Assembly (NCBI GenBank): GCA_035653615.1
Contig: DASRBN010000025.1
Coordinates: 1 to 64,000, forward strand
DNA: 64,000 bases
DNA from: Ktedonobacteraceae bacterium
GTDB taxonomy: Bacteria > Chloroflexota > Ktedonobacteria > Ktedonobacterales > Ktedonobacteraceae
Direction of reading: 5' to 3'
The notes beneath the pieces were generated by a model. It was not told where the DNA came from. It searched no databases and saw only the letters and a program-made list of their open reading frames with translations. Below are positions 43,671 through 51,646 of this stretch, in pieces. The translations under genes were made by a program, and so were the position numbers. Positions within the stretch are counted from its first letter, which is position 1. Each line of letters starts with the position of its first letter.

Positions 43671-44372
43671 ATGCAGTATTATACCCTGGTTGAAGATTGG
43701 CCTGGTGAGAGTATACTCTTTTTCCGCGACTTGCCCGGATGTTTTTCTTCCGCACCTACCTTTGAAGAGGCGCTGAAAAACGCGCCCAATGCGGTCTCTG
43801 CCTACCTGAACTGGCTAAAGAAAAATGATATAACCATCGTTGAAGACGACGGGAGCGATATCTCTGTGGTCGTCAAAGAGCGGTTAGCGGCCATCGATGG
43901 CAATAAGGGTCCTAGATTTGAGGCAGATTTGGTGCCACCTGATGATATGGAAATTGATAAGGCGCTGAATGTAGCCGCGGTGGCGCGTACCGAACTGCTT
44001 GAGTTGTATGAAGACGTACCAGAACACGATTGCGAGCGAGTGCTGCATCCCGGGGACTGGTCGCTGGCACAGCATATGGCGCATATCGTGAAGACCGAAG
44101 CCTGGTATGCATCCCGCTTGATGGATAATCCACCGGCAAACCCCGGCCCGGACCTGCAATCCGACATTGCGATGGCTCTATTCGATAATGCGATGGACGT
44201 TGAACTGCTGTTGCACGACCTGACGACAGAGCAGCGCACGCGCGTTTACCTGCACGATGGCGAGGAATGGACCGCGACTAAAGTCCTGCGCAGGATGACC
44301 CAGCACCTGCGCGAGCATTATCCCTGGATGCGGGAGATTGCCAGGAGCTTGAAGAGAGGGATGGCTATTTAG
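43671..44372 (+). CDS. HicB-like domain fused to a DinB/YfiT-like domain
   Basis: A protein of 233 residues. Residues 1-70 look like a HicB-type antitoxin domain (YYTLVEDWPGESILFFRDLPGCFSSAP opens with the family's strand and DLPGC motif). Residues 85-230 form a four-helix DinB fold with WSLAQHMAHIVKTEAWYASR, whose His residues belong to the metal triad, and RMTQHLREHYPWM later. AGGAG lies 9 nt before ATG; an adjacent GTG is an alternative start. No HicA partner is nearby. The HicB part may have become a stand-alone ligand domain. Thiol transferase-type chemistry is known for some DinB proteins but is not provable here. Confidence 0.8.
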   Translation: MQYYTLVEDWPGESILFFRDLPGCFSSAPTFEEALKNAPNAVSAYLNWLKKNDITIVEDDGSDISVVVKERLAAIDGNKGPRFEADLVPPDDMEIDKALNVAAVARTELLELYEDVPEHDCERVLHPGDWSLAQHMAHIVKTEAWYASRLMDNPPANPGPDLQSDIAMALFDNAMDVELLLHDLTTEQRTRVYLHDGEEWTATKVLRRMTQHLREHYPWMREIARSLKRGMAI

Positions 44373-44377
44373 CCTGA

Positions 44378-45589
44378 TCAGGCGGAGCAAACCATATCCA
44401 GTTCCGCGTTATGTTCCTCTTCAACAGGCTCATCAGGCCTCTCGTCATCCTCAAATGCTTCGGGATGCTCCAGCGCGGCATGAATGATGCGCTCAACGTC
44501 TGCCAGGCTGTTGATACGGACGAGGGCATGGCGTACCTGCTTGGCGCCGGGGAAGTGGCCTAAGTACCAACCCAGATGCTTGCGCATTTCGACATAATGG
44601 TCTTCGCCCTTGAGTCTGGCATGTACATGAGCATGTTCGAGTGCCATTCGCAGCCGCTCCTCGCGCGTCGGCATGACATCCGGCAGGTCATCGACAGTTG
44701 GATTAATGCCCGCGTTGAGCAGCACCTTCAGCTTCTCGCGGTTGCGGAAGAGCCAGGGATTGCCATATGTAGCGCGTCCGATTAATACACCATTGACGCC
44801 CGTGGTGCGGATGCGCTGCGCGGCCTCGTACAGGTTATGGATATCGCCGTTGCCGAAGATCAAGGTACCGGTTTTGCGCACGATTTCGGCGGCAGCTGCA
44901 ATGGCATCCCAGTTCGCTTCACCTTTATAGTGCTGCATAAGCGTGCGCCCATGCAGCGAAATGACGGCAGGCTCGAGTTCCAGCAGTTCCTGTACCCAGT
45001 CGGTAATCACAATGGAGTCGTAGCCCAGGCGCGTTTTGACCGAAACGGGCAGCAGGCGGCGCTCGACACGTGGAGTATCGCCCCAGATGCGCACCCGCTC
45101 TTCATTCATCTGGCGGATGCGCTGGATGCGCTGCGGTTCCATTTCCAGGTCTTCCAATGTTTGACCGTTGGCCCAGTCGCGCACGCCTTGCTGTGTTGCG
45201 CGGATGATAGCTTTGGCCGTTTCTGGCATGCGAATCAGCGCTGCTCCCCCACCTTTGTTGGCGACGGTGCGGGCGGGACAGCCCATATTGATATCGACGC
45301 CGTCGAAGCCCAGCTCACAGACGACGTGCGCGGCCTTGTAGAAGTATTCGGGGCGGCAACCAAAAATTTGCGCCACGACGGGCCGTTCCGCAGGCGTGTA
45401 TAAGAAGTCGCGGAAAATGCGGTCGCTGCCACGCCACAGGCCCTCGACGTTCGTGAACTCGGTCAGCACCACGTCAGGACGACCATAAAGGCCGTGCATC
45501 GTGCGGCATGGCGCGTCAGTAACGCCGTCCATGGGGGACAGTCCGATAATAGGTTGTTGCAGGGTATCCCAGAATGATGGATATTTCAT
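44378..45589 (-). CDS. dus: tRNA-dihydrouridine synthase
   Basis: A protein of 403 residues. FMN-dependent TIM-barrel that reduces uridines in tRNA. Visible motifs are LSPMDGVTDAPCRTM, VAQIFGCRPEYFYKAA, the catalytic cysteine in DINMGCPARTVANKGGGAA, VKTRLGY and VLIGRATYGNPWLF. It is longer than DusA/B/C because of an insertion around residues 135-160 (QTLEDLEMEPQRIQRIRQ) and an acidic C-terminal tail. ATG 45589 is the likely start, although its GAGG is only 2 nt away; a TTG 39 bp upstream has no ribosome site. Convergent with the HicB-DinB gene, 5 bp apart. Confidence 0.93.
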   Translation of the reverse strand: MKYPSFWDTLQQPIIGLSPMDGVTDAPCRTMHGLYGRPDVVLTEFTNVEGLWRGSDRIFRDFLYTPAERPVVAQIFGCRPEYFYKAAHVVCELGFDGVDINMGCPARTVANKGGGAALIRMPETAKAIIRATQQGVRDWANGQTLEDLEMEPQRIQRIRQMNEERVRIWGDTPRVERRLLPVSVKTRLGYDSIVITDWVQELLELEPAVISLHGRTLMQHYKGEANWDAIAAAAEIVRKTGTLIFGNGDIHNLYEAAQRIRTTGVNGVLIGRATYGNPWLFRNREKLKVLLNAGINPTVDDLPDVMPTREERLRMALEHAHVHARLKGEDHYVEMRKHLGWYLGHFPGAKQVRHALVRINSLADVERIIHAALEHPEAFEDDERPDEPVEEEHNAELDMVCSA

Positions 45590-45644
45590 AGCCTCACTAT
45601 CATACACTGTTTTGGGGAGAGTGGTCAATCGGTGCTGTTTAGCG

Positions 45645-46055
45645 TCACCATGGTTCCTTGACGTTCACGACATGCTCACGATCCCTTGGAGTAACGACAA
45701 AGCCGACGCAAAGAAATGGAATTTCTGGCTCGGGATTTACCGCGCGATGGATAACTCCAATTGGTTCCGCATAGGCATCCCCAGCCTGGTAATGGCGAGT
45801 CGAATCCTTAAATTCGATCGTGACTCTCCCCTGCAACACCAGGAAAAATCCTGCGCCATTGTGAAAGTGCCAGGAAGTTTGTCCTCCTGGAGCAATCTCC
45901 GACGTATAAACGCCTACTCGTACGCTCGCATCTTTGGGCAAGGACTCATACAGTTCTTCAAAACGCATGACACGGTTATGTATCATCCCCGGCTCAAGGA
46001 GACCCGATAGCTGGATGCGCAAATGTTCAGGAACGGTTGTCTCATCAAAAAGCAT
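45645..46055 (-). CDS. Small cupin-domain protein
   Basis: A protein of 136 residues with a single beta-barrel. The first cupin motif is present as SWHFHNGAGFFLVLQGRVTIE with the metal-binding HxH and Glu-equivalent, the second as GDAYAEPIGVIHRAVNPEPE with the last His. The rest is beta-rich. Such proteins may bind metal and act as isomerases, dioxygenases or binding proteins. Function not assignable. Just downstream of dus in the same direction, and divergent from the DUF4160 gene. Confidence 0.8.
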   Translation of the reverse strand: MLFDETTVPEHLRIQLSGLLEPGMIHNRVMRFEELYESLPKDASVRVGVYTSEIAPGGQTSWHFHNGAGFFLVLQGRVTIEFKDSTRHYQAGDAYAEPIGVIHRAVNPEPEIPFLCVGFVVTPRDREHVVNVKEPW

Positions 46056-46170
46056 GGTTTACCTCTCGAAATGGAAATAAGATACGCAATGGCTTGAGTG
46101 TATGATAGCATCTTTTCCTGCATCGGATACAGGTTGAGTAAGCTATGATACTGGTAAAGAGAATCTCTTA

Positions 46171-46199
46171 TTGACATTGCAAATTGATGAGGCTATAAT
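46171..46199 (+). promoter_or_regulatory. Consensus sigma-70 promoter of the DUF4160-DUF2442 pair
   Basis: TTGACA (46171-46176), 17-bp spacer, TATAAT (46194-46199): a perfect -35 and -10. It stands 56 bp before the first gene. Confidence 0.9.
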
Positions 46200-46212
46200 C
46201 TCACTCATAATA

Positions 46213-46244
46213 ATTAGCGCTTTCAATGAAGAAAAAACGCTAAT
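46213..46244 (+). promoter_or_regulatory. Inverted repeat in the leader of the DUF4160-DUF2442 pair
   Basis: ATTAGCG (46213-46219) and CGCTAAT (46238-46244) lie just after the transcription start and end beside the ribosome site. It could be an operator for autoregulation or an RNA hairpin hiding the AGGGGG site. Confidence 0.55.
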
Positions 46245-46254
46245 AGGGGGTACT

Positions 46255-46533
46255 ATGCCGCGTATCAGTCAGTTCTTTGGCATCCTGATCTATATGTATT
46301 ATAATGATCATATGCCACCGCATTTTCATGCGAAATGGGGTGAGTATGAGGCCATAATTTTGATCTTTTTAACAATTGCAGCGCCAAAAGTGCTTAAGGG
46401 ATATCTTCCTAAGTCACAACTTGACCTGGTTCTCAAGTGGACTGCGACACACAATAAGGAACTTATGGAAAATTGGGAATTGGCGAGGAAAGGCATGGCC
46501 CTTAAACAAATAGCTCCTTTATCTGAGAGGTAG
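46255..46533 (+). CDS. DUF4160 family protein, first gene of a toxin-antitoxin-like pair
   Basis: A protein of 92 residues with the DUF4160 signature: MPRISQFFGILIYMYYNDHM, then PPHFHAKWGEYEAIILI and a C-terminal helix with WTATHNKELMENWELA. The HFHAKWGE block is the family hallmark. Next to DUF2442 it makes a frequent two-gene cassette that has been proposed to be a toxin-antitoxin-like unit, mostly on genomic grounds. AGGGGG lies 4 nt before ATG. Its strong promoter and leader repeat fit tight self-control. Confidence 0.88.
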   Translation: MPRISQFFGILIYMYYNDHMPPHFHAKWGEYEAIILIFLTIAAPKVLKGYLPKSQLDLVLKWTATHNKELMENWELARKGMALKQIAPLSER

Positions 46534-46541
46534 AACGAGAT

Positions 46542-46835
46542 ATGACGAAGTCATTGGTTCGAGTTCAGAGTGCCGAACCCGTTGAGGGATTCACTGTCAA
46601 TGTGCTTTTTACTGATGGCTCAAGACGAGAAATAAATCTTGCTCCTTACCTTCATGGCCCCATCTTCGAGCCGATTCGGAACGATCTTTCTTTGTTTCAT
46701 GCCTTACAGGTTGAAGAAGGTACAATAGCATGGCCGAATGGAGCAGACATCGACCCTGATGTACTCTATTATGGCCTCACTCCAGCATGGGCTATTCAAG
46801 CTGATGCCTCTGATGAAAGCGGCCAGCTTGTCTAA
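46542..46835 (+). CDS. DUF2442 family protein, partner of DUF4160
   Basis: A protein of 97 residues. It has the DUF2442 layout: beta-rich VEGFTVNVLFTDGSRREINLA with a ligand-like acidic stretch, then FHALQVEEGTIAWPNGADIDPDVLYYG, whose WPNGADIDPDxLY ending is the signature. It starts 8 bp after the DUF4160 stop, so the two are co-translated. The order DUF4160 then DUF2442 is the common one. No DNA-binding motif is evident in either protein. Confidence 0.88.
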   Translation: MTKSLVRVQSAEPVEGFTVNVLFTDGSRREINLAPYLHGPIFEPIRNDLSLFHALQVEEGTIAWPNGADIDPDVLYYGLTPAWAIQADASDESGQLV

Positions 46836-46904
46836 TGTATGCATTTGCCCCTGACGTGTTCGGGTTTTGACCATTATACGCTCCTCACAGAGAAGTGGCA
46901 GGAA

Positions 46905-47771
46905 CTAAACCTTTTCCCGGCGAGGATTGAAATTACTTTGTCGCTGTCTCAGCCGCTTCTCGCTCCCCATAATCTTATCCATTGCCTCTCTGTTGCCCAC
47001 TTTTTTGAAGCATTCGAACAGGTTCAACCACTGTTCAAATGTTAGCGATGTTGGCGTTGCATCAAGGTCGATTTCCAGTTCTCTTCGTATGTGTTTGAGT
47101 TGCGGTCTCGTAAAAATGTCCTTGAGAATATGTCCCAGCGTTGGTTGCCATGCCGTAAAACTATGCACAACAAAATCGCGGAAACATTGCCTATCGGCGC
47201 GATTCACCAGGGGCGGACCCCTTTTTCGCAGGCGCAACATGACCACGTCAACATGTGGTGGAGGCGTAAAATCCTTGCGACGAAAACGATGCAGTAGTTC
47301 GACTTCAAACCAGGGTTTCAATAACACTGAGTAGAGCGATTCGTGCGGCTTACCAAGGAATCGCTCTGCGGCCTCTTTCTGCATTACAAGATAAGCATCT
47401 TCGGGCGGATTTTCCTCTAAGGTCAGCTTGGTTACGATAGCGGCAGTGATATTGAATGGAATATTCGCGAAGACTTTGTACGGCTTGCGAGGCAAATGAT
47501 ACTCCAGGAAATCGCCTTCGCGGATTATCACATCAGGCGTGCTCGCGAATCGCTGGCGAAGCATAGTTGTCAGGCAGGGGTCTATCTCGATGGCCACAAC
47601 CTGTTTGCAGCGTAAGGCAAGCTGCTCCGTAATAATGCCCTTGCCAGGACCAATTTCATACACGACATCATTGGAATTGATATCGCACCGGGCGAGCAGC
47701 GAGGTGACAAGACAGGAATCCTTCAAAAAATGTTGCGCGTAGGTGATACGCCGGTGAGAAGCAGATGACAT
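46905..47771 (-). CDS. Erm-like 23S rRNA adenine N6-methyltransferase
   Basis: A protein of 288 residues of the KsgA/Erm family. Motifs: YAQHFLKDSCLVTSLLA, motif I VYEIGPGKGIITEQLA, AIEIDP and the catalytic motif IV as FANIPFNITAAIVTKLT. The NIPFN form and the short C-terminal domain (FVVHSFTAWQPTLGHILKDI) are like actinobacterial Erm enzymes that dimethylate A2058 and give macrolide-lincosamide resistance; KsgA proteins usually have NLPYN. Activity as a resistance gene is inferred. ATG 47771 has AAGGA 7 nt upstream. It is controlled by a leader of about 250 nt with its own terminator. The C-terminus is strongly basic. Confidence 0.85.
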   Translation of the reverse strand: MSSASHRRITYAQHFLKDSCLVTSLLARCDINSNDVVYEIGPGKGIITEQLALRCKQVVAIEIDPCLTTMLRQRFASTPDVIIREGDFLEYHLPRKPYKVFANIPFNITAAIVTKLTLEENPPEDAYLVMQKEAAERFLGKPHESLYSVLLKPWFEVELLHRFRRKDFTPPPHVDVVMLRLRKRGPPLVNRADRQCFRDFVVHSFTAWQPTLGHILKDIFTRPQLKHIRRELEIDLDATPTSLTFEQWLNLFECFKKVGNREAMDKIMGSEKRLRQRQSNFNPRREKV

Positions 47772-47810
47772 CACACGTTCCTTTCAAGACGAGGGGCGAA
47801 CGACAGGCAC

Positions 47811-47841
47811 AAAAAAGCCGCAGAGCCATATAGCTCATGCG
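47811..47841 (-). terminator. Intrinsic terminator inside the erm leader (attenuator candidate)
   Basis: On the minus strand a stem of CGCA/TGCG and GAGC/GCTC with one bulged T and a 6-base loop is followed by GGC and TTTTTT (47816-47811). It lies 40 bp before the erm-like start and about 180 nt after the promoter, so it would stop transcription unless prevented. Confidence 0.7.
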
Positions 47842-48031
47842 ACTCGATGCGAAGCCCGATCTTGAAAAGATGGTGCGACAGGCAGGCAACACACAGCATC
47901 CGCGTTCATCAAAAGCGAGACGCGGAACGTGCATGTTCAAGCAGTAGACCCCAGATGGGCTCCGCTCAGACCTGCCGGATTCGTGTCATTCCAGTGAAAC
48001 CTTCCGAATAACATCCATTCATAATGGGCTT

Positions 48032-48060
48032 ATTATAGCGTATAGGATTGATGTTGTCCA
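48032..48060 (-). promoter_or_regulatory. Sigma-70 promoter of the erm-like gene
   Basis: TGGACA (48060-48055), 17-bp spacer, TATAAT (48037-48032) on the minus strand. The resulting leader of about 250 nt contains short peptide frames starting at 48022 (18 codons), 48018 (10 codons) and 47934. The divergent acyl-CoA dehydrogenase gene lies beyond it. Confidence 0.75.
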
Positions 48061-48288
48061 TTGATTTAACAAACAAAAAGCTCCATATTCTTTGACCTTG
48101 CCAGAAATGTATTGTACTGTTATCTCAGCGCGAGATCAAAGCAGAAGGGAAAGGAAGAGACTGCCAGATACCATCCTGAATCTGAGATATAATAATCAGC
48201 ATGGTAGTATGTTGCTCAACGAAGAGCATACATTTCCCTAATCGTCTAAAAACCCGTACTACCGTGCAAGAAAGGCAGTGATATATTT

Positions 48289-49482
48289 ATGGCAGAAACA
48301 AAAGTTGAACAACATGTTGAGTTGCCATCCGCAACCGATCTTTATTACATCGACCACCTGCTGAGTGAGGAAGAACGCCTGGTGCGCGATACCGTGCGCA
48401 AATTCGTGCAGGAGCGTGTTTTGCCCATCATTGGCGAGCATTTTGAGGCCGGCACGTTTCCGCGCGAACTCATCCCTGCGATTGCCGACCTTGGCCTGCT
48501 GGGCATGCATCTTGAAGGTTATGGATGCGCCGGATTGAATGCCGTTTGCTATGGCCTCGCCTGCCAGGAGTTGGAGGCCGGTGACAGCGGCCTGCGCTCG
48601 TTCGTCTCCGTGCAAGGCTCGCTGGCCATGTTTCCCATCTACGCTTTCGGTAGCGAGGAACAGAAGCAGCACTGGCTGCCGCGTATGGCGAGGGGCGAGG
48701 TGATTGGCTGTTTTGGGCTGACAGAACCGGATTCGGGTAGCGACCCTGGCAGCATGCGTACCAGCGCGCGCCGCGATGGCAACTCCTATGTTCTAAATGG
48801 TACGAAGATGTGGATTACCAATGGTGGCATGGCAGACCTGGCCGTTGTCTGGGCTAAAGCTGAGGATGGTATTCGTGGCTTCCTGGTCGAACGCGGCACG
48901 CCCGGCTTTTCGACCAGCGATATTCATCATAAGCTCTCACTGCGGGCTTCTGTTACCTCTGAGTTACACTTCGAGGATTGCCGCGTTCCTGTCGAGAATA
49001 TGCTGCCCAACATTCGTGGGCTGCGCGGCCCGCTGTCTTGCCTGGATGAGGCTCGCTACGGTATTGCCTGGGGGGCGAACGGCGCGGCCCGGGCCTGCTA
49101 CGAGGCTGCGCTGGATTACGCGAAGACACGCATCCAGTTCGGTCGCCCAATCGGCAGCTTCCAGCTCGTGCAGGAGAAACTGGCGGTCATGGCAACCGAA
49201 CTGGTTAAGGCGCAACTGCTTGCCCTGCAACTGGGTCGTCTTAAGGATGAGGGGTTGTTGCACCCGGTGCAGGTTTCGGTCGCGAAACGCAATAATGTGC
49301 GCGAGGCGCTCAAAACCGCGCGCGAGGCCCGTTCGGTGCTTGGCGCGAATGGCATCACGCTGGAATACCCCATCAGTCGTCACGAGAACAACCTGGAGTC
49401 GGTCTATACCTATGAGGGTACGGACGATATCCATACCCTGATCATTGGTCAGGCCATCACCGGACTGAATGCCTTCTCTTGA
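48289..49482 (+). CDS. gcdH: Acyl-CoA dehydrogenase, glutaryl-CoA dehydrogenase type
   Basis: A protein of 397 residues. FAD enzyme that oxidises (and in true GcdH decarboxylates) glutaryl-CoA in lysine/tryptophan breakdown. Diagnostic blocks include FVSVQGSLAMFPIYAFGSEE, GCFGLTEPDSGSDPGSM, MWITNGGMADLAVVWAK, and at the end SVYTYEGTDDIHTLIIGQAI with the catalytic Glu. The NLESVYTYEGT(D/H)DIHTLI ending is typical of GcdH. No other pathway genes are adjacent. The ATG is preceded by AAAGG at 13 nt; TATAAT at 48188 could be its -10. Confidence 0.9.
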   Translation: MAETKVEQHVELPSATDLYYIDHLLSEEERLVRDTVRKFVQERVLPIIGEHFEAGTFPRELIPAIADLGLLGMHLEGYGCAGLNAVCYGLACQELEAGDSGLRSFVSVQGSLAMFPIYAFGSEEQKQHWLPRMARGEVIGCFGLTEPDSGSDPGSMRTSARRDGNSYVLNGTKMWITNGGMADLAVVWAKAEDGIRGFLVERGTPGFSTSDIHHKLSLRASVTSELHFEDCRVPVENMLPNIRGLRGPLSCLDEARYGIAWGANGAARACYEAALDYAKTRIQFGRPIGSFQLVQEKLAVMATELVKAQLLALQLGRLKDEGLLHPVQVSVAKRNNVREALKTAREARSVLGANGITLEYPISRHENNLESVYTYEGTDDIHTLIIGQAITGLNAFS

Positions 49483-49589
49483 TCTGCTCTGCAAAAAAGT
49501 AACCTTCCTTTCGATTTTTGCCACTACTCTTTAGCAACGGAAAAGAGTAGTGGCATGCCGGTTTTCCTGGTGAGTGAGCAAAAACAGCC

Positions 49590-50777
49590 GTGGATGAGCA
49601 ATCTGATGCTGAGTTGGTAATCCTGGCGCGCGCAGGTGACAAGCGCGCTTTTGGCCAGCTTATCGAGCGTTATCAACCCATGGCCGAGCGTATTGCCATG
49701 GGTATGGTGACGAATGCCTTTATTGCCCAGGAACTGGCGCAGGAGGCCATCCTACAGGCGTATTTATCGCTCGATCATCTACGGGATAGCGACCGTTTCA
49801 GAAGCTGGCTCTATGGAATTACCTTGAATGTCTGCCGGGGCTACCTGCGCGACCAGAAGCTTGATTTCTACTCGCTGGAGGCGCTGATGGGCGGCATGAG
49901 CATCGACGCCACTACATTCTCCGGTGCGCTGCTGGACCCGCAGGCGTTCGTTGAAGAACACGAACTGCATCGCACCATGCTGCGTGCTGTGCAGGCGCTT
50001 TCGCCCAGGGAACGTGCCGCGACACTGCTGTTCTACTACGAGCAGTTCAGTTTACGTGAGGTAGCTGCGATCCTGGAAATTTCCGTTGTCGCTGTAAAGG
50101 GGCGATTGTACAAAGCCCGCAAACAGTTAAAAGAGCATCTTCTGGCGCTCCCCGATTGGGAGCCGGAGGATTCCTCGTTACGACAGAGGAGGCAAACAAT
50201 GATCAAGGTGACGGTTGTAGAAGCTGTAAGTTTCTTGAAACCAGGGACGAAAGAGCGCGATACTTCGATGGTCGTGTTGCTGGACGAAGCGGGTCGCAGG
50301 GTGCTTGGTATCTGGATCGGCCCGGCAGAGGCCGCTGCTATAGAAATGGGTTTGAGTAAATCTCAATTGGCGAGGCCCATGACGATGAACTTCATAGCCG
50401 GCGTATTGAAAGCCGCGGGAGCAACACTTGAAGAGGTACGCATTGAATCGCTCAAGGATGAGGTCTTCTATGCGATCGCGAAGATTCGCAGCGGCGACAC
50501 TGTGAATGAGGTCGATGCGCGTCCAAGCGATGCCCTTGCTCTTGCCGTCGTAACCGGCAGCCCTGTCTATGTCGCGGATGAGATCCTCGAAAAAGCCAGT
50601 GTCGCTTTGCCAGAAGGGAAGACGCTGCATCGCATAGAACCAGGTACGACTGCTATGCTAGAAGGAGATGAGTCGCAGGAATTACAACTCGCAACGCTCG
50701 ATCTTACCAGGCCTAAGTTGGCGGCGGAGGACTACGGCAGGCAGTTCCAACGCATATTACGGATATTGACGCAGTAA
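49590..50777 (+). CDS. ECF sigma factor fused to a bifunctional nuclease (DUF151) domain
   Basis: A protein of 395 residues. Residues 8-185 are an ECF sigma factor: region 2 with QLIERYQPMAERIAMG, AQEAILQAYLSLDHLRD and FRSWLYGITLNVCRGYLR, and region 4 with LSPRERAATLLFYYEQFSLR, IS-VVAVKGRLYKARKQL. Residues 204-340 are a BFN domain (KVTVVEAVSFL, LDEAGRRVLGIWIGPAEAAA, ARPMTMNFIAGVLKAAGA, VFYAIAKI, VDARPSDALALAV). No stop or frameshift separates them. AGAGGAGG sits 7 nt before an in-frame ATG at 50199, so the nuclease part may also be made alone. The GTG start at 49590 has no clear ribosome site. Confidence 0.88.
   Translation: MDEQSDAELVILARAGDKRAFGQLIERYQPMAERIAMGMVTNAFIAQELAQEAILQAYLSLDHLRDSDRFRSWLYGITLNVCRGYLRDQKLDFYSLEALMGGMSIDATTFSGALLDPQAFVEEHELHRTMLRAVQALSPRERAATLLFYYEQFSLREVAAILEISVVAVKGRLYKARKQLKEHLLALPDWEPEDSSLRQRRQTMIKVTVVEAVSFLKPGTKERDTSMVVLLDEAGRRVLGIWIGPAEAAAIEMGLSKSQLARPMTMNFIAGVLKAAGATLEEVRIESLKDEVFYAIAKIRSGDTVNEVDARPSDALALAVVTGSPVYVADEILEKASVALPEGKTLHRIEPGTTAMLEGDESQELQLATLDLTRPKLAAEDYGRQFQRILRILTQ
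50187..50201 (+). promoter_or_regulatory. Internal ribosome binding site and in-frame start for the BFN domain
   Basis: AGGAGG (50187-50192) with 6 nt spacing to ATG 50199, codon 204 of the fusion. It is better than the site of the full-length protein and falls exactly at the domain border. Confidence 0.7.
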
Positions 50778-50831
50778 CGAACTTCTAACAATACAGGTAT
50801 GGCCAAAAATAGCTTCCAAACAAACCGCCTC

Positions 50832-50894
50832 ATTCTGAGCGAAGTAAGCCGAAGCCCTGAGGAACGAAGGGCTTCGGCTTACTTCGCTCAGAAT
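50832..50894. repeat. Perfect 27-bp palindromic repeat with 9-base loop
   Basis: Arms 50832-50858 and 50868-50894 are exact complements and begin ATTCTGAGCGAAG, a variant of the 44-bp palindrome near 13.7 kb. It lies between the convergent sigma-BFN and sortase genes and could also terminate both. Confidence 0.85.
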
Positions 50895-50935
50895 GACATG
50901 GCTGGCCCGTTTTTTTATGACTTGCTGAGAAAGAA

Positions 50936-51523
50936 TCAATTCGTCTGCGTAGTGAAGACGACCAATCGCTGGTCGTACCCGTGACCCGTCCAGACACCGC
51001 TGCAGGTGATCAGATTGAGGTGGTGGGCCGTAGTGGGGCCAAATACCGCGTTGATTACATACTGGCTGGGCGCGTTCGCGGGATAACTGATGACGCGGTT
51101 CACTACGAAATGCAGCGTTTTTTTCTCCAAAGTAATCACTGAAAGCGTGTTGCCGGGTTCAAGGGCGCTGAGGGTCCAAAAGATAGCCGGGTCGCCGCCG
51201 ACGCGGTCAACATGCCCGGCGATGACCGCGTTGCCGGCCTGCCCGGGGGCCGGACCAACGTTATACCAGAAGACACTTGTCCAATAAGGCGAGTTGATGG
51301 CCTGGGATACCGGCGCATCCATTGCTCCTGAGGGCGTTTTACCGACGCTTAAAACCGGCGCATTGATATGCAGGCGTGGAATACTTAAACGGGCCGGCTG
51401 CCATGGCTCGGTCGGCGTCGAACTGCTGTTATTGATTGAGATAATGCTGTTGGCATAGTTATAGTATCCGACGGCAAGAACCACGAGCAGTACCAGGCCA
51501 AGGTAGAGTAACGCCTTCTTCAT
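50936..51523 (-). CDS. Sortase, class F-like
   Basis: A protein of 195 residues. One N-terminal membrane segment (residues 4-24) is followed by the sortase beta-barrel: RLSIPRLHINAPVLSVGKT, NAVIAGHVDRVGGDPAIFW with the catalytic His, LNLITCSGVW with the TLxTC-type cysteine, and YDQRLVVFTTQ with the catalytic Arg. Sortases attach surface proteins; class F/E types often stand alone. No protein with a sorting signal and no pilin genes are seen in this window. GGAG lies 10 nt upstream of ATG. The gene follows the transport operon in the same direction after about 120 bp. Confidence 0.92.
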   Translation of the reverse strand: MKKALLYLGLVLLVVLAVGYYNYANSIISINNSSSTPTEPWQPARLSIPRLHINAPVLSVGKTPSGAMDAPVSQAINSPYWTSVFWYNVGPAPGQAGNAVIAGHVDRVGGDPAIFWTLSALEPGNTLSVITLEKKTLHFVVNRVISYPANAPSQYVINAVFGPTTAHHLNLITCSGVWTGHGYDQRLVVFTTQTN

Positions 51524-51646
51524 GATTCAGCGACTCCAATGGGAATTACCGCGTTATTGCAGTATGAGTAGTCTAGCATAAGGATGCTGAATTACTCAAG
51601 AGCTTGCTACCATTTTCCCATTTATCCCTGATGTGATAAGCACGTG

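Noticed and set aside
47668-47940. 90-codon frame in the erm leader as an independent gene
   Set aside because: It overlaps the erm-like start in another frame and spans the terminator; at most its beginning is a leader peptide.
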